A stretch of DNA of 45,953 bases from Saprospiraceae bacterium (GCA_020630435.1 JAHDBJ010000036.1:1-45953), one strand, 5' to 3'. Positions 1-7,482 are shown, numbered from the stretch's first letter. A program made the numbers and translations. Notes: generated by a model from the letters alone, not told the origin.

Positions 1-450
1 ATCTGAATTCAAATTTATATTATTTTTGTGTCCAGATTTATTAAACCATCTCAGGACTTTTGTATAGAAGTCTATTAAAGCCTCTCTTTTTAAATTCAAA
101 AAATTATTTCTTTGGTTAAAAATTAAATTCAAATTACTTTGAATTTGACTAACTTCTTTATCAATCTCTCCTTTTAATCCTGTTATCTCTTTTTCAATTT
201 CTCCTTTTTGGCTTATCAATTTCTTCCCAATCTTATCTAATAAATTAGCTTGAGTTTTAGCTAGGGATTGATTAAATATTGATTTGGTATAATTTTTTAT
301 AAAGTTTTTAACATAAATAGCTGCAAGTATCGTCAAAAACCCCATCACTATCGTTATTACGACTCCATAGAAACCAAACGTTTTCTCGATAGCTTCTAAT
401 TTATCATATACTTTATCTATCTCATCAACATTACTTTGGAAAAAACTCAT
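1..450 (-). CDS. Membrane-anchored coiled-coil protein, 3' end cut off by the window
   Basis: An open frame runs from an ATG at 448-450 to the left window edge without a stop, giving 150 residues of an unfinished protein. Residues 1-26 are polar. About 27-47 form one hydrophobic helix (starting GFYGVVITIVMGF). After it comes a long Lys/Glu/Gln-rich stretch with repeated EIEKEI / EIDKEV / QIQSN heptad-like spacing, which suggests a coiled coil on the far side of the membrane. I recognise no family. It is divergent from the NACHT gene, with about 130 bp between the two starts, so the two could share a regulatory region and act together. That partnership is inference only. Confidence 0.7.
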   Translation of the reverse strand, partial: MSFFQSNVDEIDKVYDKLEAIEKTFGFYGVVITIVMGFLTILAAIYVKNFIKNYTKSIFNQSLAKTQANLLDKIGKKLISQKGEIEKEITGLKGEIDKEVSQIQSNLNLIFNQRNNFLNLKREALIDFYTKVLRWFNKSGHKNNINLNSD

Positions 451-510
451 TTAATATATTTTAAGTTATTTCCCCAAACCTAGCAAAATCCCCACAAATA
501 ACAAAAAGAA

Positions 511-518
511 TATATTTG
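511..518 (+). promoter_or_regulatory. TATATTTG -7 box of the NACHT gene
   Basis: TATATTTG matches the Bacteroidota -7 consensus TAnnTTTG and lies about 60 bases before the ATG at 580. No clear -33 TTTG is seen upstream. The same octamer heads each candidate small RNA in this element. Confidence 0.5.
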
Positions 519-579
519 ATTATTTTGTTTTCTAACCTTAAAAGTGGAAATTGGGAGTAGTAATTCAAAAGTAAAAACT

Positions 580-792
580 ATGGACATTCCAAACATTGAC
601 ATTAACGAGGGCAAGTTAGCAACGGATTTTCTTTCTAACCTTGTAAAAGAGGGCTACAAGGGCATAAAAGGATGGACACAAGGCAAAAAGAAAAAGATTT
701 CTTTGGCTTACAGGCTAAAAAATACGCTTCAAAGCTCATTGAAAATTATAATTTTATTCGGGTGTTGGGAATGTCGGAGCCTGTACCTTTGA
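580..792 (+). CDS. 5' reading frame of the NACHT gene (out of frame with the main ORF)
   Basis: This frame starts at the ATG at 580 (a GTG at 544 is also in frame) and reads MDIPNIDINEGKLATDF, then LSNLVKEGYKGIKGW, then QGKKKK, before running into out-of-frame residues and a stop at 792. The part up to about 696 looks like the short N-terminal helix that usually precedes the conserved region of bacterial NACHT proteins. The downstream frame continues in the register expected of that family (KDFFGLQAKKYA). The two frames join by a -1 shift within the A-rich run at 684-696. It could be a programmed frameshift, a disabling mutation, or a one-base sequencing error in a homopolymer-rich tract. Alone, this frame has no recognisable function. 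Confidence 0.5.
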   Translation: MDIPNIDINEGKLATDFLSNLVKEGYKGIKGWTQGKKKKISLAYRLKNTLQSSLKIIILFGCWECRSLYL

Positions 793-2474
793 CTTCGCTT
801 TATATTCGAGTGGACGTCCTAGAAGAAGTGACAGCATTTAAAAGAGCTGACCTCAAGGACTTGGAAAGTAAGTTTGACTTTGTACATCGCAGCTTTGGAA
901 AGAAGCGAGAAACCAAAGAAGCGATTGAGGTGGTCAATGATATTCAAAAATTTATTTTACTAGGTAAACCAGGAGCAGGAAAGACGACTTTTTTGAAATA
1001 CCTTGCCATTGCTAGTTTGAATGAAGAAGTCAAAATCAAGGATAGAAAATTGCCTGTGTTTGTGAGTTTGAAGGAATACTCTGAGAAAGGAATGGACTTA
1101 ATGACCTTTATTGCTCATCAATTCGATATTTGTGGCTTACCTGAAGCGGATAGTTTTATTGAACAGCTTCTTTCTAATGGTAAATGTCTTTTGCTTTTAG
1201 ATGGATTGGATGAAGTCAGCGAGTCGAATTTAGACCGAGTGATTGGAGAGATTAAAGATGTCACTAAAAAGTATAGCAACAATCAATTCATTGTGAGCTG
1301 TCGAGTAGCTGCTTACAATCATTACTTCCCTCAATTCTCTGACATTGAGGTTGCGGATTTCAATGACGAACAAATTGAACGATTTATTAACCGATGGTTC
1401 AAGAAGGACAAAGAAACGGGGCAAGAATGTTTAAAGCAAATAAAAGATTCTAAACCACTTAAAGAAATGGCTCAAGTGCCTTTGTTGCTTACTCTCCTTT
1501 GTATTGAGTTTGATGAAAATTATGGATTTCCTCCTAGTCGGTCAGAGCTTTATGAGAGTGCTATAAATACCCTCTTAAAAAAATGGGACTCAAGCAGACG
1601 AATAAAAAGAGATACAGCCTATAAAGAGTTATCTGTCAAAAGAAAAGTGTCTATGCTTTCTGAAATTGCATATAACAATTTCAAGGGCAATAAATATTTT
1701 TTCAAAGAGCGCGACTTATGTAGCCAAATTGAAAAGTATATTGAGAAGCTTAATTTTATTGATAGTGATGTTATAGGAATTGATATTCTAAATGAGATAA
1801 CCTCACAACACGCTATCTTTGTACCTAGAGCCAAACGAATTTACTCCTTTGCTCACCTTAGTTTTCAAGAATATTTTACAGCAATTTATATAGTTAATAG
1901 AAATGAAATAGTGAGTGAAATAGTGAGGCGTTTTTCGCTAAAAGATAACTGGAGAGAGGTGTTTTTACTGCTTACTGAAATGTCAGAGAATGCAGATAAT
2001 ATAATTCTTAGTTTAATAAAAAGAAGTTTTGACATGATTAACAAGTCAAGTGACCTAAGATTATTTATAAAAGAAACCAATAGTTATTTATTTGACGTAA
2101 AGGTTAAATATACAGAAAGTATTAGAAGAGTTGCTTGTGTTTATTCTACTCTTGTAAAAAGAAGGTTTAATTCACTTTCTTATAAAATAAGTAAAATAAG
2201 TAAAAACATCTTTATGGGATATAATAAAATATCTAATCTTTATTCAAGATATGAGATAATAAATTTAAGTCTTTCCCCCAGAGAGCTATCCTATATTTTT
2301 AAATTCAAGTATACATCATACAAGGCTTTACCTCCTCGTCTAATAAAAGAAATTACTGATTTACTTAATTTATACATATTAACACTTGACTGCCTAAACA
2401 CAAAATGCGTAGTCTCCCCAGAAGTGAGAGAAAGGGTCTTGAATAGTATTTTATTGGTGGAAGATGATAAATAG
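672..2474 (+). CDS. NACHT-domain ATPase, bacterial NLR-like, probable phage defence
   Basis: The 600 residues match the layout of bacterial NACHT (bNACHT) proteins. An N-terminal region with IRVLGMSEPVPL is followed by the NACHT module: Walker A GKPGAGKTTFLKYLA near residue 100 and Walker B LLLLDGLDEV near 175, with the small-residue and double-acidic pattern typical of NACHT rather than AAA. Next come a winged-helix-like segment (FAHLSFQEYF) and a helical C-terminal tail containing LDCLNTKCVVSPEVRE, a motif familiar from cyanobacteria-type NACHT proteins. There is no obvious fused effector nuclease. Several bNACHT proteins protect against phages. The 672 ATG is the first in this frame, but the true start is probably the ATG at 580 with a -1 frame change at 684-696. 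It sits at the far end of the integrase-bearing region as likely cargo. Confidence 0.85.
   Translation: MDTRQKEKDFFGLQAKKYASKLIENYNFIRVLGMSEPVPLTSLYIRVDVLEEVTAFKRADLKDLESKFDFVHRSFGKKRETKEAIEVVNDIQKFILLGKPGAGKTTFLKYLAIASLNEEVKIKDRKLPVFVSLKEYSEKGMDLMTFIAHQFDICGLPEADSFIEQLLSNGKCLLLLDGLDEVSESNLDRVIGEIKDVTKKYSNNQFIVSCRVAAYNHYFPQFSDIEVADFNDEQIERFINRWFKKDKETGQECLKQIKDSKPLKEMAQVPLLLTLLCIEFDENYGFPPSRSELYESAINTLLKKWDSSRRIKRDTAYKELSVKRKVSMLSEIAYNNFKGNKYFFKERDLCSQIEKYIEKLNFIDSDVIGIDILNEITSQHAIFVPRAKRIYSFAHLSFQEYFTAIYIVNRNEIVSEIVRRFSLKDNWREVFLLLTEMSENADNIILSLIKRSFDMINKSSDLRLFIKETNSYLFDVKVKYTESIRRVACVYSTLVKRRFNSLSYKISKISKNIFMGYNKISNLYSRYEIINLSLSPRELSYIFKFKYTSYKALPPRLIKEITDLLNLYILTLDCLNTKCVVSPEVRERVLNSILLVEDDK
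684..696 (+). promoter_or_regulatory. Candidate -1 frameshift site between the two NACHT frames
   Basis: In the frame of the 580 start the codons are GGC AAA AAG AAA AAG ATT, so two overlapping slippery heptamers occur: C AAA AAG (684-690) and G AAA AAG (690-696). A -1 slip at the second gives GAT TTC TTT, exactly the frame of the main NACHT ORF. A purine-rich GGATGG lies about 15 bases upstream and could act as an internal Shine-Dalgarno stimulator, as at dnaX. The ATG at 672 has no usable ribosome-binding spacing. Function is inferred. Confidence 0.4.
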
Positions 2475-2489
2475 TGATGCCTAATTTGG

Positions 2490-2509
2490 CGCAACATATC
2501 GCAACATAT
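2490..2509. repeat. Tandem decamer CGCAACATAT x2
   Basis: CGCAACATAT occurs twice head to tail just after the NACHT stop. The GCAACAT core recurs at 3073 and 3323, so it may be a protein-binding motif of this element. Confidence 0.5.
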
Positions 2510-2520
2510 TTTAATCCTTG

Positions 2521-2550
2521 AGCCTTAGCTTAGTATTTGGGGCTTTTATA
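2521..2550 (+). terminator. Weak intrinsic terminator after NACHT gene
   Basis: AGCC at 2521-2524 can pair with GGCT at 2541-2544 (extendable by G-T pairs), followed by TTTTATA. The stem is short, so this is a tentative call. Confidence 0.3.
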
Positions 2551-2605
2551 TGAGGGGGTGTGAATTGGTCCTCGTTACACATTTTTAAATATTGGGAGCT
2601 GTTAA

Positions 2606-2757
2606 CCGCTAATAATTGGAACAACTCCACCGACGTAGTATGAAATTTTCATAGTTATTATTTAGCCACCGATAACTGGAATAATTCCACCACCATAAAT
2701 AAAATCTTTCATAATCGTTTATTTTTATCCACCTATAACTGGGTCAATTCCACCACC
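2606..2757. repeat. Three degenerate 29-bp repeats, 60-63 bp period
   Basis: Copies at 2606-2634, 2666-2694 and 2729-2757 share the pattern CCACC-N-ATAACTGG followed by AATTCCACCACC. The middle copy contains the perfect palindrome TGGAATAATTCCA. The sequences between copies also resemble each other (each carries TCAT and an AT-rich run), so the true unit is about 60 bp. Iteron-like binding sites or a degenerating tandem array are possible; no gene is seen here. Confidence 0.65.
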
Positions 2758-2821
2758 AAATGACAATATTCTCATCTACCTAATATAACAATTTTTGTTG
2801 ATTTAATCAATTATAGTTATA

Positions 2822-2855
2822 TAAAAAGCCCTCACTCAACTTAGTGAATAAGGGC
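2822..2855 (-). terminator. Intrinsic terminator of the 46-residue membrane-protein gene
   Basis: Read on the minus strand, GCCCT-tatt-CACT pairs with AGTG-AGGGC around an AAGTTG loop and is followed by TTTTTAT. It lies 25 bases past the stop of the minus-strand gene at 2880-3020, which supports that gene being real. Confidence 0.7.
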
Positions 2856-2879
2856 CTAAAATTTTCATTTGCCTTGTGA

Positions 2880-3020
2880 CTATATCACCTTGAAAACTAA
2901 AAAAGTGATATTGATAATCATTAAAACTATAATCAAAGTCCATGCTGGATAGTCTTTAATTTCAAGTTTTAAGTCACCATAAGAAAAATGAAAACTTGGG
3001 CGGGATTTCTTTTCCTCCAT
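2880..3020 (-). CDS. Small single-pass membrane protein, 46 residues
   Basis: An ATG at 3018-3020 opens a 46-codon frame ending in TAG at 2880-2882. The N-terminal half is polar (MEEKKSRPSFHFSYGDLKLE). Residues about 27-45 form a hydrophobic helix beginning WTLIIVLMIIN and ending FLVF, so the protein is probably a tiny inner-membrane protein. A good terminator follows 25 bases later. I recognise no family. It lies between the NACHT gene and the leftward replication genes, where small toxins, holin-like proteins or exclusion proteins are common, but no such role is shown. Confidence 0.6.
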   Translation of the reverse strand: MEEKKSRPSFHFSYGDLKLEIKDYPAWTLIIVLMIINITFLVFKVI

Positions 3021-3072
3021 AAGTTTATCATTTTAAGATTAGAAAATAATAACCCAAAGGAGAAAAGAAAAC

Positions 3073-3339
3073 GCAACATTAGCTTTTATACCTTTGGAGT
3101 TGATACAATATAAAATATTTCTTTCACCTTCGTTTGTGACATGTAAAAAAAGAGTGACATTAATTAATTTAAAAAAAGAATGTCACCGTACTATAATGTT
3201 ATGTTTTTTTAAAAAAACTGTGTTTAAATATCAAGATATAATTACTTATATCAGTCACAAAATGTAGCTTTATAGTTTTATGTATGCTTTATCTAACAAA
3301 AAAATATACCTATATTTGTATTGCAACATTAGCTTTTAT
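3073..3339. repeat. 17-bp direct repeat pair, 250 bp apart
   Basis: The 17-mer GCAACATTAGCTTTTAT is identical at 3073-3089 and 3323-3339. The second copy is the 5' end of the candidate small RNA at 3311-3379; the first has no TATATTTG box or terminator and may be a truncated duplicate. Confidence 0.65.
3136..3186. repeat. GTGACAT repeats, two direct and one inverted
   Basis: GTGACAT is at 3136-3142 and 3154-3160, and its complement ATGTCAC at 3180-3186. Spacings are 18 and 26 bases. This could be a regulator or recombinase binding array; the surrounding sequence holds no gene. Confidence 0.45.
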
Positions 3340-3379
3340 GCTAAGGAAAAGGGCTTACTAGTTTTAGTGAGTCTTTTTT
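3311..3379 (+). ncRNA. Candidate small RNA (about 55 nt), promoter and terminator visible
   Basis: A TATATTTG -7 box at 3311-3318 is followed about 6 bases later by a short sequence with two hairpins. The first is TTAGC-ttttat-GCTAA. The second is CTTACTA-gttt-TAGTGAG, directly followed by TCTTTTTT. No start codon with a usable frame is present, so a small RNA fits best. A terminator for leftward genes acting in both directions is the alternative. Confidence 0.4.
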
Positions 3380-3486
3380 ATTTTACAGAAATGGTAATTA
3401 CTATTTGTGTAACTTCAAAGCTAGGATAACCCAATAGTTCTTTCACAGCATTGACTTTCGCACCGAACCAAGTGAAATGAAATGAA

Positions 3487-3756
3487 CTAACTATCATCCT
3501 TGTTATCTTCAATTTCAAGGATAGGAATGACCTTGTTCATATCAACTTCAGGAAGGCGTGTCAGCTCGTCAATATCTACTTCAAGGAGCTTCACTTCTTT
3601 GATGTTGACATCAGGAAGGCGATTCAGCTCATCCATGTCTATTTCAGGAAGTCGAGTTAATTTATCTATGTCAACTTCATCGAGTTTCACTTCTTCCCTT
3701 TCAGGGAGTGTAATTTCTTCTCGCTTCAGGAATTCAATTTTATTTTTATTGTTCAT
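3487..3756 (-). CDS. Small acidic protein of about five 11-residue repeats
   Basis: The 89-residue product has roughly 11-residue units of the form (R/L)LPE(I/V)D(M/I)DEL, for example RLPEIDMDELN, RLPDVNIKEVK and RLPEVDMNKVI. They are rich in Asp/Glu and in regularly spaced hydrophobic residues, so a small solenoid or a protein-protein adaptor is likely. I recognise no family. I chose the ATG at 3756 (MNNKNKIEF) because it follows an A-rich Bacteroidota-type leader; an in-frame ATG at 3801 would leave only 9 bases after the preceding nuclease gene. The gene is probably co-transcribed with that nuclease. Confidence 0.6.
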   Translation of the reverse strand: MNNKNKIEFLKREEITLPEREEVKLDEVDIDKLTRLPEIDMDELNRLPDVNIKEVKLLEVDIDELTRLPEVDMNKVIPILEIEDNKDDS

Positions 3757-3809
3757 GTTTTTTGATTTAAGATGATAAGAAAATGACCAATGAGGATCCA
3801 CTTTATACC

Positions 3810-4286
3810 TTAGCCAAGTTTAAATCCAAATTGTAAGATTTCTGGTTGTTCAATAAAGTAATTCTTTCGCCAGAAGATAACGAATTTGGCAAAGTTCCGA
3901 GCAATGAAATAAATCCCTCCAGCTTTTTCAACATCAGCTTTAAACTTGATTTGGTCAATGCTTAATCGGTCTTTACCTTTTTTGATTTCAATTTGCCATG
4001 CTTGACCGTTTCTTACTGCCGAAATATCCGCTATTCCTTTGCGTGTGTTGGACTTTCTAAACTTTTGGGTATGTGTGTCATACACGCCAGTATTATTCAC
4101 TCTCCATGCTTCGCAAAGTGGATGCAGCTTGATATAAGTAATGATTGCCTTAGTCAAAGCGTTTGTGTCCTTTTCTGAATATCTAGGCTTAGGGATGGCG
4201 TGAGGGGGTAAACTGCTATCTTGTAGCTTTTGTTGGAAGATGTACTCGTTTAGAGCTTTGATACTTGTGATTTCATGTAATTCCAT
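3810..4286 (-). CDS. VRR-NUC-type PD-(D/E)xK nuclease
   Basis: The 158-residue protein carries the core of the VRR-NUC restriction-endonuclease-like fold. GIADISA near residue 85 supplies the metal-binding Asp, and WQIEIKKGKDRLS near 97 supplies the E-x-K pair. A conserved Gln in IDQIKFKADVEKAGG follows, then FIARN on the last strand. Stand-alone VRR-NUC proteins are frequent in phages and mobile elements and are thought to cut branched DNA such as Holliday junctions. Here it lies downstream of the primase/helicase-like genes, which fits processing of replication or recombination intermediates of the element. Confidence 0.75.
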   Translation of the reverse strand: MELHEITSIKALNEYIFQQKLQDSSLPPHAIPKPRYSEKDTNALTKAIITYIKLHPLCEAWRVNNTGVYDTHTQKFRKSNTRKGIADISAVRNGQAWQIEIKKGKDRLSIDQIKFKADVEKAGGIYFIARNFAKFVIFWRKNYFIEQPEILQFGFKLG

Positions 4287-4317
4287 AATAACCGATTTTA
4301 GTCGTCTAAATCTTAGA

Positions 4318-4417
4318 CTTGTTAAACTTTATTTTTCCTTATATTTGTTGTAAGCTGTAGTGAGCGTAAAAATTGATTGCCTGTCTTCTCCAAAAGATGG
4401 GCTTTTTTATTGCTTGC
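4318..4417 (+). ncRNA. Candidate small RNA with promoter and terminator
   Basis: CTTG at 4318-4321 and TATATTTG at 4340-4347 are 18 bases apart, close to the Bacteroidota promoter rule TTTG-N19-TAnnTTTG. A transcript starting near 4353 would end at a nine-pair stem (GCCTGTCTT with AAGATGGGC, three G-T pairs) followed by TTTTTTATT. There is no open frame. It lies opposite the gap between two minus-strand genes, so it would be antisense to any polycistronic message. On the minus strand the same stem is followed by a poorer T-run. Confidence 0.4.
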
Positions 4418-4459
4418 AACTTAATAAGGGCAGCAAGTTCTAAGAACTATTATGGTGAT

Positions 4460-6046
4460 TTAGGTAGAAGGCATTTGCCTTAATGCTTGGTTGTTTTTTT
4501 CATATTCTCTGATTTTGGATTGAACGAATTGTAATTTCTTCAGGTAAATATCATACATCTTTCCCTGCTTGTAAGTCTGAAATACTGAAATCAATCTTTT
4601 GGTGTATTTCGACAAATCTTGAATCTCACTAGCAACATCTAACTTGATTTTGATTTGTGGAATTGTACGAACTTCAAACCATCGGATCAGCTCCTGACGT
4701 TCCTGGTCGTTTTCATCGGTTGGTGTCTGTACTATCTCGTTAAATAATTCATCAAATGAAGTGTCGTCAAGTGAAGTGTCGATATTGAAATCTTTCGTTA
4801 AAAAGAAGCTTGAAATGGGTTCTATTTCTTGAGCTTGCTCAATTGGTACTGATTGATCATTTCTGTAGTTTTTCCAATCTCTGAAGATTAAGTAATCAGC
4901 CAAGTCAGCGCCATTTTTCTTTTCTTCATCTGTTGCATATTTTTCTAATAGGTTGGATACCTCAAAGTTTGAGGAAGGGATATAGTCATTGAGTTCTTCA
5001 GCTCGTTTGCTCCACAATTTAAAAGCCTCACCATCTACTGAAGCATCAGGAAATAATATTACATCTCTATTAGTGAGGGCTTTACATTTTTCACATTTCA
5101 ATGACTTAAGGCTATATACAGCCAACCAAAGGAAGTTTTCATGATTGTCAGGTAAGCCAAAATATAATGTCCCGTAGATAGCAGTTTTGGGAGCTTCCAC
5201 AAGTGCAATTGGATTATTAGGATATCGGCTTAATAGGTGTTCTCCAAAAAGGCAACCAACAAAATTATCATTATTAGAGTATTCCTCAAGCCATCTAGGA
5301 ATGGGTTTCTTTTCCCTCTTTAAATGACTTTTTACCATTGAATGAATAAAGCCTGTTTTTTTAGTGCGATTCTCTTTATCAAACTGTTTTAATTGTATTG
5401 CTTGTACATTGAGAAATTGGTCAATAAATGGAAAGGTAATGGCATTGGAATAATACCCGTCTTTTATCGTTCCTAAGTAATATAAGCTAATAATTTGCTC
5501 TATGTCTGAGCCATCAAAAGGGAATGAAACATTACTCAAGAGATTTTGAATAAAGGCATTGTACTCATAATTCTTGAGTGTTCGTTCAAGTACTATTTTA
5601 GGAAGAAAGCGTTTCTTTTTGTTGATGACTTTGGTTTTATGCTCTGATATTGTGAAGTTGTTCGTTTTAGCAAATCTTCTAAGAGTTTCAGTAATGACTT
5701 TACTTTCTATCTGCCAATATTTTTTATCCTTATTCCATAAAACTCCATTAATCTTCTTCAGCGAGGTCACAATATTTTTGTCATATTCAAACTCGATGAC
5801 AATTAGGTTTTTACCTTCAGCATCATCTTTGACCTTATAGATAATACTTTCCTTTTTTGATTTTCCTTTGTATGAGGGATACGCCTTATGGCCGCAATTA
5901 TTTGCTCTATCACAAATACCGTACTCCTCACCTGCATAATCATCTGTTTTGTTATCTATATACCTGACAAAGGTTCTTTTTCCACAACTCGGGCAATTGT
6001 GTTTTTTACTTCCTCGTTCTAATGAATATCTATATTGTTCATCCAT
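4460..6046 (-). CDS. Zinc-finger/Toprim-like primase-type protein (DUF6371-like)
   Basis: The 528 residues start with a zinc-binding segment (CPSCGKRTF, then CDRANNCG), as in DnaG-type primases and DUF6371 proteins. Residues about 85-125 hold a FEYDKNIVTSLKKINGVLW...KYWQI block, resembling the small HARP-like module found in Bacteroidota integrases and helicases. The middle part has a Toprim-like core with NPIALVEAPKTA (acidic residue) and RDVILFPDAS (metal-binding Asp). The C-terminus is charged and helical. It follows the DUF3987 gene with 11 bases between them, so the two are probably one replication operon of the mobile element. No biochemical role has been shown for most members. Confidence 0.7.
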   Translation of the reverse strand: MDEQYRYSLERGSKKHNCPSCGKRTFVRYIDNKTDDYAGEEYGICDRANNCGHKAYPSYKGKSKKESIIYKVKDDAEGKNLIVIEFEYDKNIVTSLKKINGVLWNKDKKYWQIESKVITETLRRFAKTNNFTISEHKTKVINKKKRFLPKIVLERTLKNYEYNAFIQNLLSNVSFPFDGSDIEQIISLYYLGTIKDGYYSNAITFPFIDQFLNVQAIQLKQFDKENRTKKTGFIHSMVKSHLKREKKPIPRWLEEYSNNDNFVGCLFGEHLLSRYPNNPIALVEAPKTAIYGTLYFGLPDNHENFLWLAVYSLKSLKCEKCKALTNRDVILFPDASVDGEAFKLWSKRAEELNDYIPSSNFEVSNLLEKYATDEEKKNGADLADYLIFRDWKNYRNDQSVPIEQAQEIEPISSFFLTKDFNIDTSLDDTSFDELFNEIVQTPTDENDQERQELIRWFEVRTIPQIKIKLDVASEIQDLSKYTKRLISVFQTYKQGKMYDIYLKKLQFVQSKIREYEKNNQALRQMPST

Positions 6047-6057
6047 TTCAATAAGTT

Positions 6058-7482
6058 TTAAAGTAGTTTTTCATATTCTCCATGCCTTATCCTTAAAAAC
6101 AGGCTTTTATTTCCTAAAAACCGCTTTGCCGTTTTGTTTTGGATATTGAATTTAGAAGCCAGTTTGATAGCATCTTTAGTCTTGACTATCTCAGGTAATG
6201 CTTCATAAAAGTTTTGCTTATTCTTAGGAAGTTTATCCAATGAGCTACTATTTGATATGATAGCGTTCACTTTAATTGCTGAAGCCTTGAAATAGTCAAT
6301 TAACTTGATTGCACCTTTGACTGATTCAATTCCAATTGCTTCACCATCACTTTGACCACAAGCAAGACTCATCATTTCAAGTATCAATGAGAATCTAATA
6401 GCGTACATTTCTAACTTACTATACATGCCACTTATAGCTTCGTTTTCGGGTTTATTGCTTTCATCTGTATTAGTTCTTTGCCACTTAAAGATTAATTTTC
6501 TAGCTTCTTCAGTATATCTCAAGACTTGAGGGATAACTTTACTCCCTTCTTCTTTTATAGGTATATTAATTAGCCTAGAAATAATATTCTTCCAGTTCTC
6601 AAAAACTATTGGATTGAGTTCTGTTTCACTCCAATAATGTTTTTTCAAGTTATCAGGGATTGCAAAAAGTATTCTATCGATAAAGCCATTATCTACCCTA
6701 TTACCTTTAGCAAGCTCATCAAGTAACTCATTTTGAATTGTACCAATGACTGATATAAAAGGCAAGGGAATCAGAATAGGATCCGATGTTTTTCGGTCAA
6801 TGTTGATAGAACTACCACTCCAAGCACTTAACCAGAATTCCATTTCACTTCCTTTGTTGTACCGATTAAAGTTTTTAAACCAACTTGCCATTTCATCAGC
6901 ATATACACCTATCCCTTTTTTATTAAACTTGTGTACTCCTACTAGAGCTTCAGGTGTAAAGTCAGTTAGTAAGAATTTTCGCCAAGATGGTTTTACGGGT
7001 TCATCTAAACCTGACTGAGCTAGTTCTTGTTTAGAAAAGCCCATAATCATGTCATACTCCTTTTTGTCAATCTCATACTGGTTGAAAGTTTCTTCATCTT
7101 TTTCAAGTAATGGCTTGATGGCAAATTTTAACGGATGAGATTTACAAGTTCCTTTGCGTCCTGTGATGGCTATATAGAGCATGGCACTTTGTTGATAGCC
7201 TTTCATAACTTCCACTCTATGCGTATTACCAATAGCAACAGAAGCAGCATAGAGCATTGAAACTCCTGTAAAATCAACAGGAAAATTTAAATCTGAATAG
7301 GTGGCATTGATAATGTCCTGAACAGCTCTAGGAAAGACATCTATTGGAAAAGGATTTCCTTTTTTATTTTTTAATCCCTCGACATGACTCTTTATTTTAT
7401 TGTCGGTCAAAACGCTTGTGTCAAATGAAGGATTTAACAATTCTGTCTTTGCCTTAGCTCTATTTTTGCTTATATTTGTCAT
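6058..7482 (-). CDS. DUF3987 primase-helicase-like ATPase
   Basis: The 474-residue protein is a DUF3987 family member. It has FPIDVFPRAVQDII near residue 45, SMLYAASVAIGN, and a P-loop variant AITGRKGTCKSHPL near residue 135. Further on come GVYADEMASWFKNFNRY (Walker-B-like Asp/Glu), a central PFISVIGTIQ segment, and a C-terminal helix-turn-helix-like region. DUF3987 proteins are standard in Bacteroidota phages, satellites and integrative elements and resemble the helicase part of primase-helicases. The start ATG overlaps the -7 box of a candidate antisense RNA, so expression may be controlled by a counter-transcript. Confidence 0.8.
   Translation of the reverse strand: MTNISKNRAKAKTELLNPSFDTSVLTDNKIKSHVEGLKNKKGNPFPIDVFPRAVQDIINATYSDLNFPVDFTGVSMLYAASVAIGNTHRVEVMKGYQQSAMLYIAITGRKGTCKSHPLKFAIKPLLEKDEETFNQYEIDKKEYDMIMGFSKQELAQSGLDEPVKPSWRKFLLTDFTPEALVGVHKFNKKGIGVYADEMASWFKNFNRYNKGSEMEFWLSAWSGSSINIDRKTSDPILIPLPFISVIGTIQNELLDELAKGNRVDNGFIDRILFAIPDNLKKHYWSETELNPIVFENWKNIISRLINIPIKEEGSKVIPQVLRYTEEARKLIFKWQRTNTDESNKPENEAISGMYSKLEMYAIRFSLILEMMSLACGQSDGEAIGIESVKGAIKLIDYFKASAIKVNAIISNSSSLDKLPKNKQNFYEALPEIVKTKDAIKLASKFNIQNKTAKRFLGNKSLFLRIRHGEYEKLL

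Noticed and set aside
223-231. CTTCCCAAT as the left copy of the mnmE 3' end (attL)
   Set aside because: Only nine bases match and they lie inside a coding frame, which is expected by chance in sequence of this composition.
2606-2757. CRISPR array (29-bp repeats, 31-34 bp between them)
   Set aside because: The repeats differ at several positions and the intervening sequences resemble one another, which spacers should not. No cas gene is visible in the window.
3500-3775. Plus-strand ORF opposite the acidic repeat protein (Ser-rich)
   Set aside because: It is the antisense shadow of the 11-residue repeats: Ser/Arg content follows from the Asp/Glu codons of the minus strand.
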